From NCBI GenBank assembly GCA_964605155.1, contig CAZSAK010000006.1, positions 1 to 64,000 of the forward strand: DNA of 64,000 nucleotides, given 5' to 3'. The translations under genes were made by a program, and so were the position numbers. The notes below the pieces were generated by a model, which worked only from the letters and a program-made list of their open reading frames with translations, had not been told where the DNA came from and ran no database searches. Below, in pieces: positions 17,534 to 27,244 of this stretch. This DNA comes from CAZSAK01 sp964605155. Its GTDB lineage: Bacteria; Pseudomonadota; Gammaproteobacteria; SZUA-140. Each line of letters starts with the position of its first letter. The first letter of the stretch is position 1.

Positions 17534-18961
17534 ATGAAAAACAATAAAAAACCCCGCAAGCTGTCATTCCGTCAGAACGTCAATCGCATGGTTGACAGGG
17601 CGATAAAGGCGACAAATCTCGACAAGGGAACGGCTCGAGCCATCAAGGCCTGTAACTCTGTCATCCAGGTGAAATTCCCGGTCAAGATCCGCGGCAAGAT
17701 TGAGGTCTTTACCGGTTGGCGGGCGGTTCACAGCACCCATCGCCTCCCGGTCAAGGGTGGTATCCGCTATGCACCGTATGCCGCACAGGATGAGGTGGAG
17801 GCGCTTGCGGCACTGATGACGTATAAATGCGCCCTCGTTGATGTACCATTCGGTGGGTCCAAGGGGGCTTTGCTGATCGATCCGGTCCAGTATGACCGCG
17901 ACGAGATGCAACTTATTACCCGACGTTTTGCTCTCGAACTGACCAGAAAAGGTTTCCTCAATCCAGCAACCAACGTGCCGGCGCCCGATGTTGGCACTGG
18001 CCAACGCGAGATGGCGTGGATCGCCGATACCTATAAAAACCTCAATCCGGAGGATATCAATTATCTAGCCTGCGTGACTGGCAAACCGGTGCACCACGGC
18101 GGTATCCGTGGCCGTGTGGAGGCAACAGGACGTGGCGTACAGTATGCGGTGCGTGAATTTTTTCGTCACCAGGACGATATGGCACGCGCCGGCTTGTCGG
18201 GCGATATCAGTGGCAAGCGTTTTGTCGTTCAGGGCCTGGGGAATGTCGGCTACCATGCTGCGAAATTTCTCAGCGAAGAGGATGGCGCCAGAATCGTCGC
18301 TATTATTGAACGCCACGGGGTTATCCATAACGACAATGGTCTCGATGTTGAACATGTCCATCAGCATATCGTTGAAAACAAGACTATCGAAGGATTTCCC
18401 GACGCCAGATTTGATGCCAATGGCGCGGGAGCCCTGGAGATGGAATGCGATGTGCTGATCCCTGCCGCACTGGAAGGCCAGATTCATGAAGAAAATGCGG
18501 ATAATATCAAGGCCAGGGTTATCGTCGAAGCCGCCAATGGCCCGGTCACTTATGGCGCCGATGAAGTCCTCAATAAACGTGGCATCACCATCATACCGGA
18601 CGTTTATGTCAACGCGGGTGGAGTTACCGTCTCATATTTTGAATGGATACGTAATATCTCCCATATCCGGTTTGGCCGTATGCAGCGACGTCACGACGAA
18701 CTGCGCGGCCACCAGTATGTATCACTGTTGCAGGAGATATCCGGTGCCAGTATTTCAGCCGATACGATTTCAAAGATGGTTCATGGCGCCGATGAAGTGG
18801 ACCTGGTACGTTCTGGTCTCGATGACACTATGCGCCTGGCCTATCAGGAAATGCGCAATGAGATTCTAGCCAACAAGGATATTAATGACCTGCGAACCGC
18901 GGCATTTGCCATTGCGATTCAAAAAATCGCGCGAACCTACACGGACATTGGTGTATACTGA
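17534..18961 (+). CDS. Glu/Leu/Phe/Val dehydrogenase family, probable glutamate dehydrogenase (copy 2)
   Basis: The 475-residue protein has the catalytic lysine region PFGGSKGALLID (Lys110), substrate-binding KGGIRYA (Lys74) and the Rossmann motif GLGNVGYHAA. It differs from copy 1 at 7710-9059 in having GGSKGALLID instead of GGAKGGVACD, a longer basic N-terminus, and an insertion in the C-terminal half (residues about 375-430). The two are therefore old paralogues rather than a recent duplication. It likely interconverts glutamate and 2-oxoglutarate; cofactor preference cannot be told. Single-gene unit between HDOD and typA. Confidence 0.87.
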   Translation: MKNNKKPRKLSFRQNVNRMVDRAIKATNLDKGTARAIKACNSVIQVKFPVKIRGKIEVFTGWRAVHSTHRLPVKGGIRYAPYAAQDEVEALAALMTYKCALVDVPFGGSKGALLIDPVQYDRDEMQLITRRFALELTRKGFLNPATNVPAPDVGTGQREMAWIADTYKNLNPEDINYLACVTGKPVHHGGIRGRVEATGRGVQYAVREFFRHQDDMARAGLSGDISGKRFVVQGLGNVGYHAAKFLSEEDGARIVAIIERHGVIHNDNGLDVEHVHQHIVENKTIEGFPDARFDANGAGALEMECDVLIPAALEGQIHEENADNIKARVIVEAANGPVTYGADEVLNKRGITIIPDVYVNAGGVTVSYFEWIRNISHIRFGRMQRRHDELRGHQYVSLLQEISGASISADTISKMVHGADEVDLVRSGLDDTMRLAYQEMRNEILANKDINDLRTAAFAIAIQKIARTYTDIGVY

Positions 18962-19123
18962 TCCCGGTTTACCCTTGATTGAAATTTGAATCGCATGACC
19001 CCATCAAGAAGTTGTGTGCCACGTCTAACCATCCCATCCATCTGAAGGGGTAATTACCCAATAGTTAGATCCAGGGCGCCGTAATACGGCGTCGATTGCT
19101 ATATACGAACTTATAAAACTACG

Positions 19124-20953
19124 ATGTCATCCATAGAAAATCTCCGTAATATTGCCATTATTGCCCATGTCGACCACGGCAAGACCACCCTGGTCGATAA
19201 ATTACTGCAACAATCCGGTACTCTGGACAGAGACTCCGGTTCACTTGAGCGGGTGATGGATTCCAATGATCTTGAAAAGGAACGAGGTATCACAATCCTG
19301 GCCAAGAACACCGCCCTTAGCTGGCGCGACTACCGGATCAATATCGTTGATACTCCGGGTCATGCCGACTTCGGCGGCGAAGTCGAGCGTGTGCTGTCCA
19401 TGGTGGATTCGGTGCTGTTACTGGTCGACGCAGTGGATGGTCCCATGCCACAGACACGCTTTGTCACTCAAAAGGCCTTCGACCTTGGCCTCAAGCCCAT
19501 TGTAGTCATCAACAAGATCGACCGTCCCGGCGCACGGCCTGACTGGGTATTAAACCAGACCTTCGATCTTTTTGACCGTCTCGGTGCCACTGATGAACAG
19601 CTCGATTTTCCGGTTGTTTACACCTCGGCCCTCAAAGGCTATGCCGGCCTGGCCCCCTCAGCCTGCAGTCAAGACATGACACCGTTGTTTGAAACCATCG
19701 TGGAAAAGGTTCCACCGCCGGAGGTCGATCCGGACGGCCCGTTTCAGATGCAGGTCAGTTCACTCGACTACAGCAGTTATGTTGGTGTCATCGGTATCGG
19801 GCGTATCAAGCGCGGCCGGGTCAAAACCAATACACCGGTTGTTATTGTTGACCGCAACAACCGCCGGCGTAGTGGTCGTGTACTGCAAATACTGGGGTTC
19901 AACGGCCTGCACCGCGTGGAGACTCCGGAAGCATTCGCAGGCGATATCATTGCTTTTACCGGTATCGATGTTCTTGATATCTCGGATACTCTGTGCGATC
20001 CAAACCACGTCGAGGGTTTACCTGCATTAAGTGTAGATGAACCCACTGTCAGCATGACGTTCCAGGTCAACAATTCTCCTTTCGCCGGCAGGAATGGTAA
20101 ATACCTCACCTCCCGACAGATCAGGGATCGTCTCTATCAGGAACTCAAACACAATGTGGCCCTGCGGGTCGATGAAACCGGTGATCCGGACAAGTTCAAG
20201 GTATCCGGTCGGGGTGAACTGCACCTGTCGATCCTGATTGAAAACATGCGACGTGAAGGATATGAGCTCGGTGTATCACGACCCGAGGTAATAATCAGGG
20301 AAAAAGACGGCAAACGGCAAGAACCCTATGAAACGCTCACAGTTGATGTCGAAGAGATACATCAGGGCGCTATTATGGAAAAGCTCGGCATGCGTGGCGG
20401 CGAACTAAAGGATATCATCCCGGACGGCAGAGGACGTGTACGCCTCGACTACCTGATACCCTCGCGCGGGCTGATCGGTTTTCGCACCGAGTTTCTCACC
20501 GCCACCCAGGGCACAGGATTGCTGTATCATGTTTTTGATCATTACGGTCAACTCAAGCCCGGTGTCTTCGGTCAGCGTATCAACGGTGTGCTGATTGCCA
20601 ATGGTAATGGTAAGGCGCTGGCCTATGCACTCTTCAACCTGCAGGAACGGGGGCGGATGTTTATCGGACACGGCGAAGAGGTATATGAGGGCATGATTAT
20701 CGGTATTCACTCGCGCGACAACGACCTGGTAGTAAACCCGCTCAAGGCAAAACAATTGACCAATATACGCGCTGCGGGCTCTGATGAAAATATTCTGTTG
20801 ACCCCGCCGATACGAATGAGCCTGGAACAGGCCCTGGAATTCATCGACGATGACGAGTTGGTGGAGGTCACCCCGCTGCATATACGTCTGCGCAAGAAGC
20901 TGCTTAAGGAATATGAACGCAAACGCGCGGCACGCAGTGGGACGGACGGTTAA
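19124..20953 (+). CDS. typA: Ribosome-associated GTPase TypA/BipA
   Basis: A translational GTPase that helps 50S subunit assembly, especially in the cold or stress. The 609-residue protein shows the G1 motif AHVDHGKTTLVDKL (residues 14-27), G3 DTPGHADFGGEVE, G4 NKIDRPGA, EF-Tu-like domain 2, EF-G domain V (GELHLSILIENMRREGYEL) and the BipA-specific C-terminus. Length is typical. Its TAA and the TAA of the convergent fabB share the same TTAA (20950-20953). Upstream bases 18962-19123 hold a small GCC-type hairpin at about 19074-19092 and no gene. Confidence 0.96.
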   Translation: MSSIENLRNIAIIAHVDHGKTTLVDKLLQQSGTLDRDSGSLERVMDSNDLEKERGITILAKNTALSWRDYRINIVDTPGHADFGGEVERVLSMVDSVLLLVDAVDGPMPQTRFVTQKAFDLGLKPIVVINKIDRPGARPDWVLNQTFDLFDRLGATDEQLDFPVVYTSALKGYAGLAPSACSQDMTPLFETIVEKVPPPEVDPDGPFQMQVSSLDYSSYVGVIGIGRIKRGRVKTNTPVVIVDRNNRRRSGRVLQILGFNGLHRVETPEAFAGDIIAFTGIDVLDISDTLCDPNHVEGLPALSVDEPTVSMTFQVNNSPFAGRNGKYLTSRQIRDRLYQELKHNVALRVDETGDPDKFKVSGRGELHLSILIENMRREGYELGVSRPEVIIREKDGKRQEPYETLTVDVEEIHQGAIMEKLGMRGGELKDIIPDGRGRVRLDYLIPSRGLIGFRTEFLTATQGTGLLYHVFDHYGQLKPGVFGQRINGVLIANGNGKALAYALFNLQERGRMFIGHGEEVYEGMIIGIHSRDNDLVVNPLKAKQLTNIRAAGSDENILLTPPIRMSLEQALEFIDDDELVEVTPLHIRLRKKLLKEYERKRAARSGTDG

Positions 20954-22170
20954 CCCTGGAATTTCTGGAACACCAGCGTGGCATTGGTGCCGCCAAATCC
21001 GAAACTGTTGGTCATCACCCGGTCAAGCTCCACATTGTCCATACATTCCCGCACAACAGGCAGACCTTCCGCGGCCGGATCAAGTTCGACAATATTGGCC
21101 GAGGCCGATATAAACCCGCCCTCCATCATCAATAATGAGAAAATGGCCTCATTGACACCGGCAGCACCGAGGGCGTGACCGGTCAAGGATTTCGTTGAGG
21201 AGAACGGCGGTACCCTGCGATTGCCAAACACTTCCCGGATAGCTTCCAGCTCCTTGACATCACCCACAGGGGTGCTGGTACCGTGCGTATTGATATAATC
21301 GATATCCCCGGAACATGTCGCCAATGCCTGATGCATGCAACGCACGGCCCCGCTACCTGATGGCTGGACCATATCATAGCCGTCCGATGTAGCACCATAT
21401 CCCACCACTTCGGCATAGATTCTGGCACCTCGAGTACGGGCATGTTCCAGTTCTTCCAGCACCACCAGACCACCACCGCCCGAGATGACAAATCCATCGC
21501 GGTTGACATCATAGGTGCGCGATGCCGTCTGGGGTGAATTGTTGTATTTGGATGACAACGCCCCCATGGCGTCAAACAACATCGTCATGGTCCAATGAAC
21601 TTCCTCACCCCCACCGGCAAATACGATATCCTGTTTGCCGAGCTGGATTAATTCATATCCGTTACCAATGCAATGAGCACTGGTTGAACATGCTGAACTG
21701 ATCGAATAATTTACACCCTGTATCTTGAATGCGGTCGCCAGATTGGCGGATGTTGTACTGCCCATGGTACGCGGTACCATATAAGGCCCGATACGGCGGG
21801 CTCCCTTTTTACGCAGAGTATCCGCCGCCTCAAGGAAGTTCTTGTTCGAGGCACCACCGGAACCGGTAATCAATCCCGTGCGGGGATCGGATACCTGTGA
21901 ATCTTCGAGTCCTGCATCCTCAATGGCCTGTTGCATGGCCAGATAATTAAAGGCTGCGGCATCACCCATGAAGCGCAATAGCTTGCGGTCAATATGGTCT
22001 GCAGGATCAATCCTCGCCGGCCCATGCACTTGTGAGCGTAATCCAAGATCGGCGTATTCCTGGCTGAACTCGATACCGGATCTGCCTGACTTCAGGGAGG
22101 TTATGACTTCTTGCTGATTGTTTCCGATGCTGGAGATAACACCCAGACCTGTGATGACGACCCTTTTCAA
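20950..22170 (-). CDS. fabB: 3-oxoacyl-[ACP] synthase I (beta-ketoacyl-ACP synthase I)
   Basis: FabB elongates unsaturated fatty-acid intermediates. The protein starts at a TTG (22170), giving (M)KRVVITGLGVISSIGNN, the normal family N-terminus; the open frame continues upstream into fabA but that part has no similarity. The TTG lies 10 bases after the fabA stop with GAGGA overlapping the stop, so the start is well placed and coupled. Cys-His-His catalytic residues are seen in SACSTSAHC, NTHGTSTPVGD and GHALGAAG. About 406 residues, as expected. Operon with fabA. Confidence 0.93.
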   Translation of the reverse strand: MKRVVITGLGVISSIGNNQQEVITSLKSGRSGIEFSQEYADLGLRSQVHGPARIDPADHIDRKLLRFMGDAAAFNYLAMQQAIEDAGLEDSQVSDPRTGLITGSGGASNKNFLEAADTLRKKGARRIGPYMVPRTMGSTTSANLATAFKIQGVNYSISSACSTSAHCIGNGYELIQLGKQDIVFAGGGEEVHWTMTMLFDAMGALSSKYNNSPQTASRTYDVNRDGFVISGGGGLVVLEELEHARTRGARIYAEVVGYGATSDGYDMVQPSGSGAVRCMHQALATCSGDIDYINTHGTSTPVGDVKELEAIREVFGNRRVPPFSSTKSLTGHALGAAGVNEAIFSLLMMEGGFISASANIVELDPAAEGLPVVRECMDNVELDRVMTNSFGFGGTNATLVFQKFQG

Positions 22171-22180
22171 GCATTCATCC

Positions 22181-22696
22181 TCAAAAATTCTCTGTAGAAG
22201 TAAACAGCCCCACGCGCAGGTCTTTGGCAGAATATATTTCCCTGCCATCGACATCCATCATGGCATCAGCGATGCCCATGACAAGTTTGCGCATAATCAC
22301 CCGTTTTAGCTCAATCCTGTAGGTTACCAATGAATTGGCTGGTGTCACCTGTCCGGTAAACTTGACTTCACCCGAACCTAATGCGCGTCCGCGACCCAGG
22401 CCTCCGTTCCAGGCAAGAAAAAAGCCGATTAGTTGCCACATGGCATCGAGCCCAAGACAACCCGGCATGACGGGATCACCATCGAAATGGCAAGCGAAAA
22501 ACCACAGATCGGGTTGTATATCCAGTTCCGCGATTATTTCCCCTTTGCCAAACAGCCCTCCCTCATCGGTAATCCTGGTAATACGATCAAACATCAACAT
22601 GGGTGGCAAGGGTAATTGCGCGTTACCGGGACCGAATAACCGGCCATGGCCGCAGAGGATGAGGTCTTCCTGCAAGTAGTTATTTTTTTTATTCAT
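22181..22696 (-). CDS. fabA: 3-hydroxydecanoyl-[ACP] dehydratase/isomerase
   Basis: FabA introduces the cis double bond at the ten-carbon stage of anaerobic unsaturated fatty-acid synthesis. From the ATG at 22696 the protein has 171 residues, the family length, and places the catalytic His70 (CHFDGDPVMPG) and Asp84 (LGLDAMWQ) at their usual numbers. The frame extends to 22747 but that adds 17 unsupported residues. First gene of fabA-fabB; this pair marks the gammaproteobacterial type of pathway. Confidence 0.95.
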   Translation of the reverse strand: MNKKNNYLQEDLILCGHGRLFGPGNAQLPLPPMLMFDRITRITDEGGLFGKGEIIAELDIQPDLWFFACHFDGDPVMPGCLGLDAMWQLIGFFLAWNGGLGRGRALGSGEVKFTGQVTPANSLVTYRIELKRVIMRKLVMGIADAMMDVDGREIYSAKDLRVGLFTSTENF

Positions 22697-23040
22697 TTGT
22701 AGGTGGCCACATAGAATTATAGTCTCCCTGTCTGGTAAAAACAGCATCCCTGCACATACGGATATTATTATTGCTGTTCGATGCGTATAAACGCGTTATC
22801 TTAATATAAGATTATAAGTATTACGAATCGTACTGTGATGCAACCCTGACCACGTAAAATCAGGATCTACAGCAGGGATATCTGGGTAATAACCGGTGGG
22901 AGATGTGCACTGGACTTTCAGGCCGTCGCAAGATCGTCAAGGCATTTGAAATATAAGGGACAACGACAAGATCTGGTTAGTTTGACAATAGAATACCCCT
23001 GACCAGTGGTAATACGGTCATCCACTACAGAGTACAACTG
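22697..23040. other. Gene-free region upstream of fabA
   Basis: About 340 bases between the fabA start and the cold-shock terminator. The fabA promoter should be at its left end. I see no convincing coding frame, hairpin or repeat in it. Confidence 0.4.
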
Positions 23041-23069
23041 GAAAATAAAGGCCCGCTCACGCGGGCCTT
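23041..23069 (-). terminator. Rho-independent terminator of the cold-shock gene
   Basis: On the minus strand, GGCCCGC (23067-23061), loop GTGA, GCGGGCC (23056-23050), then TTTATTTT. It begins 9 bases after the cold-shock stop codon. Confidence 0.85.
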
Positions 23070-23075
23070 CAGAAT

Positions 23076-23279
23076 TTACGCAGGCGTGACTTGCGTCGCT
23101 TGCAAGCCTTTGGGACCTTGCTCAACTTCAAAATTGACAGTTTGTCCCTCGGATAATGTCTTGAACCCTTCTCCAACGATGGCTGAATGATGGACGAATA
23201 CATCATCGCCACCTTCGGTGGGAGCTATAAAGCCAAAACCCTTGGAATCATTAAACCACTTAACTGTACCTGTACGCAT
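23076..23279 (-). CDS. Cold-shock protein, CspA family
   Basis: A 67-residue OB-fold nucleic-acid chaperone. RNP1 KGFGFI (residues 13-18) and RNP2 VFVHHS (about 27-32) are both present, as is the opening GTVKWFN. Binds single-stranded RNA and DNA and melts RNA structure. The minus-strand upstream region is long and AT-rich (23280-23583), as is usual for the leaders of csp genes, but I cannot identify a specific cold-box. Followed by a good terminator. Which Csp paralogue it is cannot be told. Confidence 0.94.
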   Translation of the reverse strand: MRTGTVKWFNDSKGFGFIAPTEGGDDVFVHHSAIVGEGFKTLSEGQTVNFEVEQGPKGLQATQVTPA

Positions 23280-23583
23280 GAAATATAACCTCGAAATATT
23301 AATACAATAGTTTTGCTTGCGGATAAAAAAACAGGAAATTTACTTGAAAACCCCAGGCGGGAAGTTCTGAAACAACCATGATTTTTACCGTTGCGGGTGG
23401 AATTATAGCCCGTTAATTCAATGAACGCCATGTTTTTTACATGCTTTTTTACAATAATATTCGGGATTTAAATCGTGTATAACAATCGCACACATGATCT
23501 TGCCCAAAAACATGATATATCACGTCAACGCACAGAAAATCGATAAATGACCGCCCGTGCCAAGACAATATATATGATAGTAG
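23280..23583. other. Gene-free region, probable csp leader and promoter
   Basis: 304 bases between the cold-shock gene and the SelO-like gene, both on the minus strand. AT-rich, with poly-A/T tracts. It should hold the csp promoter and leader and the 3' end of the SelO-like transcript. No clear gene or terminator seen. Confidence 0.35.
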
Positions 23584-25443
23584 CTATATCCCTTCCCTGT
23601 AATCCTTGACGATCTTTAACATCGATTCGAAAGTCTTTTTTGCCTTTTTGCTGGGCAGTCTTTTCCTTGGTGCAGGAATACTCTGAAAATATTCAGGAGA
23701 CAGGATCTGTTGCTCGATAAATGTATTGATAATCTGATGCAACTCATCAGCTGTCATTTGTTTCTGACTGGACATGACCTGCCTTGCGACATAGATAATC
23801 GAGTCGCCGGTTACCCGCGCATAACGATTTATCAATGCTGAACGTCGTGCGATACCCTGCAATATCCCGAACTCCGTTTTCCCAGACAGGTTCGCCGCGA
23901 TTTGAATCAGTTTGCGGTATGATTGCTGGAATTGGCGGATTTTCTTCTTTCTGCTTTGATTCAAAGCGACATCTTTTTCCGTCGCATAATCGGACCTCAG
24001 TATCTCAATGAAATCCTCCGCGCTCATGGTACCGTTACCCTGCTGGTAATAGGCGGGCAACTCACGCATTATGTCGCGGATGCAGAAGACCGCATCCCAG
24101 GTTATGCCGTCAACGACTTCATAAATGCCCTGTGTCGATTTTGCTCTTTCAAAATATGCATAGAGTTTTCTGAATTTTTTTATTTCGGCGAGGACCTTAT
24201 CGTCATCCAGCAACTTCTCTTGCAGGCCGTGATCAAAGCCGATTTTGTACAAGACCGCTTCATTCTTGGTCGCTTCAAACTCCTGATCGAATACCCTTAA
24301 TATACTGTGTCTTCTGAATGATCTTATGTTTTTCTTTTTTCCGGTAATCAGGAAATCCGTTATTTGAGCAAAGGTCTGTACAATGTATTTTGCCTGGTTT
24401 TTTTGTTCCGTAATGGTCGTAGACATACGTTCCACGTCGTCATAACGATATTCACGGTGATAAAGACCGAATTGTCTCACTGAGCCATAATCGATGATAG
24501 CGGCATCGGTGAGGATATTGTCGCCGTCCCAGTCCAGCCAACAGAAGATATACTCGCTTTCGAACCGGGCGGTGGCCCTGGCAAATGCAATGGTTATCCG
24601 TCTCAACATATCGTGATATTTATTCTTCGGTTCACCAATCCGTGTCCAGGCCCTGTTTTTTACCTGCCTGTCAATATAGTAGTCGATAGCCGCTTTCAAT
24701 CCGGCATAATCACCCTGTTTCAGGTGATAGAAAAAATGCGCCGGTCGCAACAGATTCTTGTATGTCCGCACGTTTACCGAAGTGTTGTCGTCGTATGCGA
24801 TAACGGCAAGGGTTCTTTCGGTTGGGATATTGTTCTTGTGCAGGATATCGCTCATCAAGGCGGCGCAGACACCATCCCACAACTCGTAACGCCCCGATCC
24901 ATAGGAAGCATTTTTATCTCCGGTCTTGAAATATTTTTTTTCAATTGCTGTCGCGGGACTTAAACACGTCACGCCGGTACCACAGCTCGATACATCCCAT
25001 ACAGCATCCCTGCCCCGCAGCTGTCCATTCCAGATACTGCGGCCATCACCAGATGTATAGCCAACCCTGCCGGGATGTTGCAGCTGCAAGTACCGGGTAG
25101 CCATGTACTTGTTGGGACGGATATCCTTCTTTGGTACGGGTGTCTCGTGAATGACATCATACTCGTTGATGATCTCAAGACTGAATGTCCCGAGGATGAC
25201 CTTTTCAAGTTCCCTGGTTAGGGAAATCGGATGATCTTTTGCAATCAGCCCCATTTCCCTGGCCAGTTCAAAGTTAAAATAGAAAACCTTGCCGCCATGG
25301 CGGGTTCTGGCCTGGTAATCAACGTAACCATTGGGTACAGCCTTGCGCAAGGAATGCGTACCGTCGAGCTGCGAAAAACGATGATAGTCCCGTCTTTTTT
25401 TGTGTCTGTTTGAATTCGTTTGATTTTGTTTGTTTTTACTCAT
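23584..25443 (-). CDS. Divergent SelO-like pseudokinase
   Basis: SelO proteins transfer AMP to protein hydroxyl groups. Across this 619-residue protein the order of SelO landmarks is seen: GDGRSIWNG (132-140), WDVSSCGTG (149-157, where SelO has WD.QLKG.G), GSGR (182-185), IPTERTLAV (206-214), VRTYKNLLRPAHFFYH (225-240), DYAGLKAAIDYYI, and the metal site DWDGDNILTDAAIIDYG (304-320, with DYG for DFG). At the usual lysine position there is Cys154, so activity is uncertain. The first 20 residues are basic. Longer than E. coli SelO (478). It stands alone, divergent from the gamma-glutamyltransferase gene. Assignment is by eye over many short motifs. Confidence 0.65.
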   Translation of the reverse strand: MSKNKQNQTNSNRHKKRRDYHRFSQLDGTHSLRKAVPNGYVDYQARTRHGGKVFYFNFELAREMGLIAKDHPISLTRELEKVILGTFSLEIINEYDVIHETPVPKKDIRPNKYMATRYLQLQHPGRVGYTSGDGRSIWNGQLRGRDAVWDVSSCGTGVTCLSPATAIEKKYFKTGDKNASYGSGRYELWDGVCAALMSDILHKNNIPTERTLAVIAYDDNTSVNVRTYKNLLRPAHFFYHLKQGDYAGLKAAIDYYIDRQVKNRAWTRIGEPKNKYHDMLRRITIAFARATARFESEYIFCWLDWDGDNILTDAAIIDYGSVRQFGLYHREYRYDDVERMSTTITEQKNQAKYIVQTFAQITDFLITGKKKNIRSFRRHSILRVFDQEFEATKNEAVLYKIGFDHGLQEKLLDDDKVLAEIKKFRKLYAYFERAKSTQGIYEVVDGITWDAVFCIRDIMRELPAYYQQGNGTMSAEDFIEILRSDYATEKDVALNQSRKKKIRQFQQSYRKLIQIAANLSGKTEFGILQGIARRSALINRYARVTGDSIIYVARQVMSSQKQMTADELHQIINTFIEQQILSPEYFQSIPAPRKRLPSKKAKKTFESMLKIVKDYREGI

Positions 25444-25548
25444 GTTTTATTTATCGGATCATTTAAATCAACACTTTAGCACCAACTATGTGTTATGTTT
25501 TTGTAATAACTAATAAAATAGAAACCATGTCGAGGACTTTTCATTAAC

Positions 25549-27102
25549 GTGCACAATAAAGGCATCATTGCGGCCGGTCATCCTGCAACATTGGAGGCGG
25601 CCGAGCTCATGCTCCGTGAGGGAGGCAATGCTTTTGATGCCATCGTGGCTGCGCATTTTGCCGCCTGTGTTGCCGAACCCGTCCTGGCATCGCTTGCCGG
25701 TGGTGGGTTTTTACTGGCCCATACCCATGATAACCAGGACATGGTCTATGATTTCTTCGTCCAGACACCGAGGAGAAAATTACCCGTTGTCGATCAGGAC
25801 TTCTATCCGATCTCAGCAAACTTCGGTGTTGCTCAACAGGAATTCCACATCGGACTGGGAGCAGTAGCCACACCGGGAACCGTCAAGGGCCTTTCCGCGA
25901 TTCACAGGGACCTCTGCACAATCCCCCTCGAGCGCCTTGTCGAACCGGCCCTGATTCTGGCGCGAAACGGTGTCAGAACCAACCCGTTTCATGCCTATAT
26001 TTTTGAGATCGTCCAGCCAATCTTCAGCGCCACAGACGAAGCACGCAGGACATTCTCAAGTGAACACTATGATCAGGGCCTGGTCCGTGAAGGCGATCTG
26101 CTCAAACAGCCTCAATTAGCGGATACCCTCGAGGCATTGACCCATGAAGGTGAGGCGCTGTTTTATCGAGGAGAAATTGCCGCCCGCATCGAAACATTGT
26201 GTCGTGAGGAAGGCGGTCATCTAGACCGCCAGGACCTCGAGCACTACAGGATTTATAAACGAAATTCGCTCGAAGTTGCTTATCATGATACTACGGTACT
26301 GACCAACCCACCCCCGTCTACGGGCGGCATACTCATCGCTTTCGCGCTCAGACTGCTCGATGATCAACAAGTAGCCGTGTACAAGTCCGGTTCACGTATG
26401 CATATTGACCTGTTGTGCAAGGTAATGGAACTCACCGACAAGGCCAGAATTGATACTGAACTGCTCAGGTCGCACCCATCCTACGAGAGGCACTTGCTGC
26501 ACCCCGAATATATCGGAAAATACCGCCGGCATATCATGGGTCGGGCACAATTCACGCGTGGTACTACACACGTGGGCATTATCGACCAATGGGGCAATAT
26601 TGCCTCCATGTCAATGAGCAACGGTGAAGGCTGCGGTCACATGATACCCGGTACGGGTATCATGCTTAATAATATGCTGGGCGAGGAAGACCTGAATAGT
26701 GGTGGATTTAATACCTGGTCAACTGACCAACGCATGAGTTCGATGATGTCCCCCACCCTGTTATTGACACCATCGGGTGATATGATCGCCCTGGGTTCGG
26801 GGGGATCCAACCGCATCAGGACTGCTATCCTCCAGGTCATCATTAACCTGCTTGATTACAACATGCAACTGGAAGACGCGGTAAATAGCCCGCGTATCCA
26901 TTTTGAAAGGGGTCTGTTAAACATCGAGGACGGATTCCAGCATGATGAAATCGCCAGACTCGTTGAGATGTATCCTCAACACAAGATTTGGCAGGATCGA
27001 AATCTATTCTTTGGCGGAACGCATGCAGTGATGCGTAAAACCCGTCAGTTTGTCGGCGCCGGCGATCCGAGACGTGGCGGTGTCGCTAAAATCGTTTCAT
27101 GA
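25549..27102 (+). CDS. ggt: Gamma-glutamyltransferase-family protein
   Basis: Cleaves or transfers gamma-glutamyl groups from glutathione and related compounds after self-cleavage into two subunits. The 517-residue protein has the large-subunit start GIIAAGHPATLEAAELML and the small-subunit nucleophile Thr340 in RGTTHVGIIDQWGN. GSGGSNRIRTAI near residue 415 corresponds to the GGSRI motif. There is no signal peptide, unlike periplasmic Ggt, so it is probably cytoplasmic. The start is GTG at 25549; the frame is closed by a stop at 25519 and no ATG lies between. GAGG occurs upstream. Confidence 0.88.
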   Translation: MHNKGIIAAGHPATLEAAELMLREGGNAFDAIVAAHFAACVAEPVLASLAGGGFLLAHTHDNQDMVYDFFVQTPRRKLPVVDQDFYPISANFGVAQQEFHIGLGAVATPGTVKGLSAIHRDLCTIPLERLVEPALILARNGVRTNPFHAYIFEIVQPIFSATDEARRTFSSEHYDQGLVREGDLLKQPQLADTLEALTHEGEALFYRGEIAARIETLCREEGGHLDRQDLEHYRIYKRNSLEVAYHDTTVLTNPPPSTGGILIAFALRLLDDQQVAVYKSGSRMHIDLLCKVMELTDKARIDTELLRSHPSYERHLLHPEYIGKYRRHIMGRAQFTRGTTHVGIIDQWGNIASMSMSNGEGCGHMIPGTGIMLNNMLGEEDLNSGGFNTWSTDQRMSSMMSPTLLLTPSGDMIALGSGGSNRIRTAILQVIINLLDYNMQLEDAVNSPRIHFERGLLNIEDGFQHDEIARLVEMYPQHKIWQDRNLFFGGTHAVMRKTRQFVGAGDPRRGGVAKIVS

Positions 27103-27115
27103 TCTGAGGATAGGC

Positions 27116-27146
27116 GGGCCTCGAAGCGGTGATAGTCCGGAGGCCC
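27116..27146 (+). terminator. Hairpin downstream of the gamma-glutamyltransferase gene
   Basis: gggcctc (27116-27122) pairs with gaggccc (27140-27146) around a 17-base loop. The U-run (attttta) comes 9 bases later, so it is only a probable terminator. Confidence 0.4.
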
Positions 27147-27244
27147 TATGCACATTTTTACATGAATCTGAGCGTACATATCCTCTCAGGATATCCTAAA
27201 TCAGGTACTCTGGACGGTACACATGGATTCCTGAGTTTACCCGA

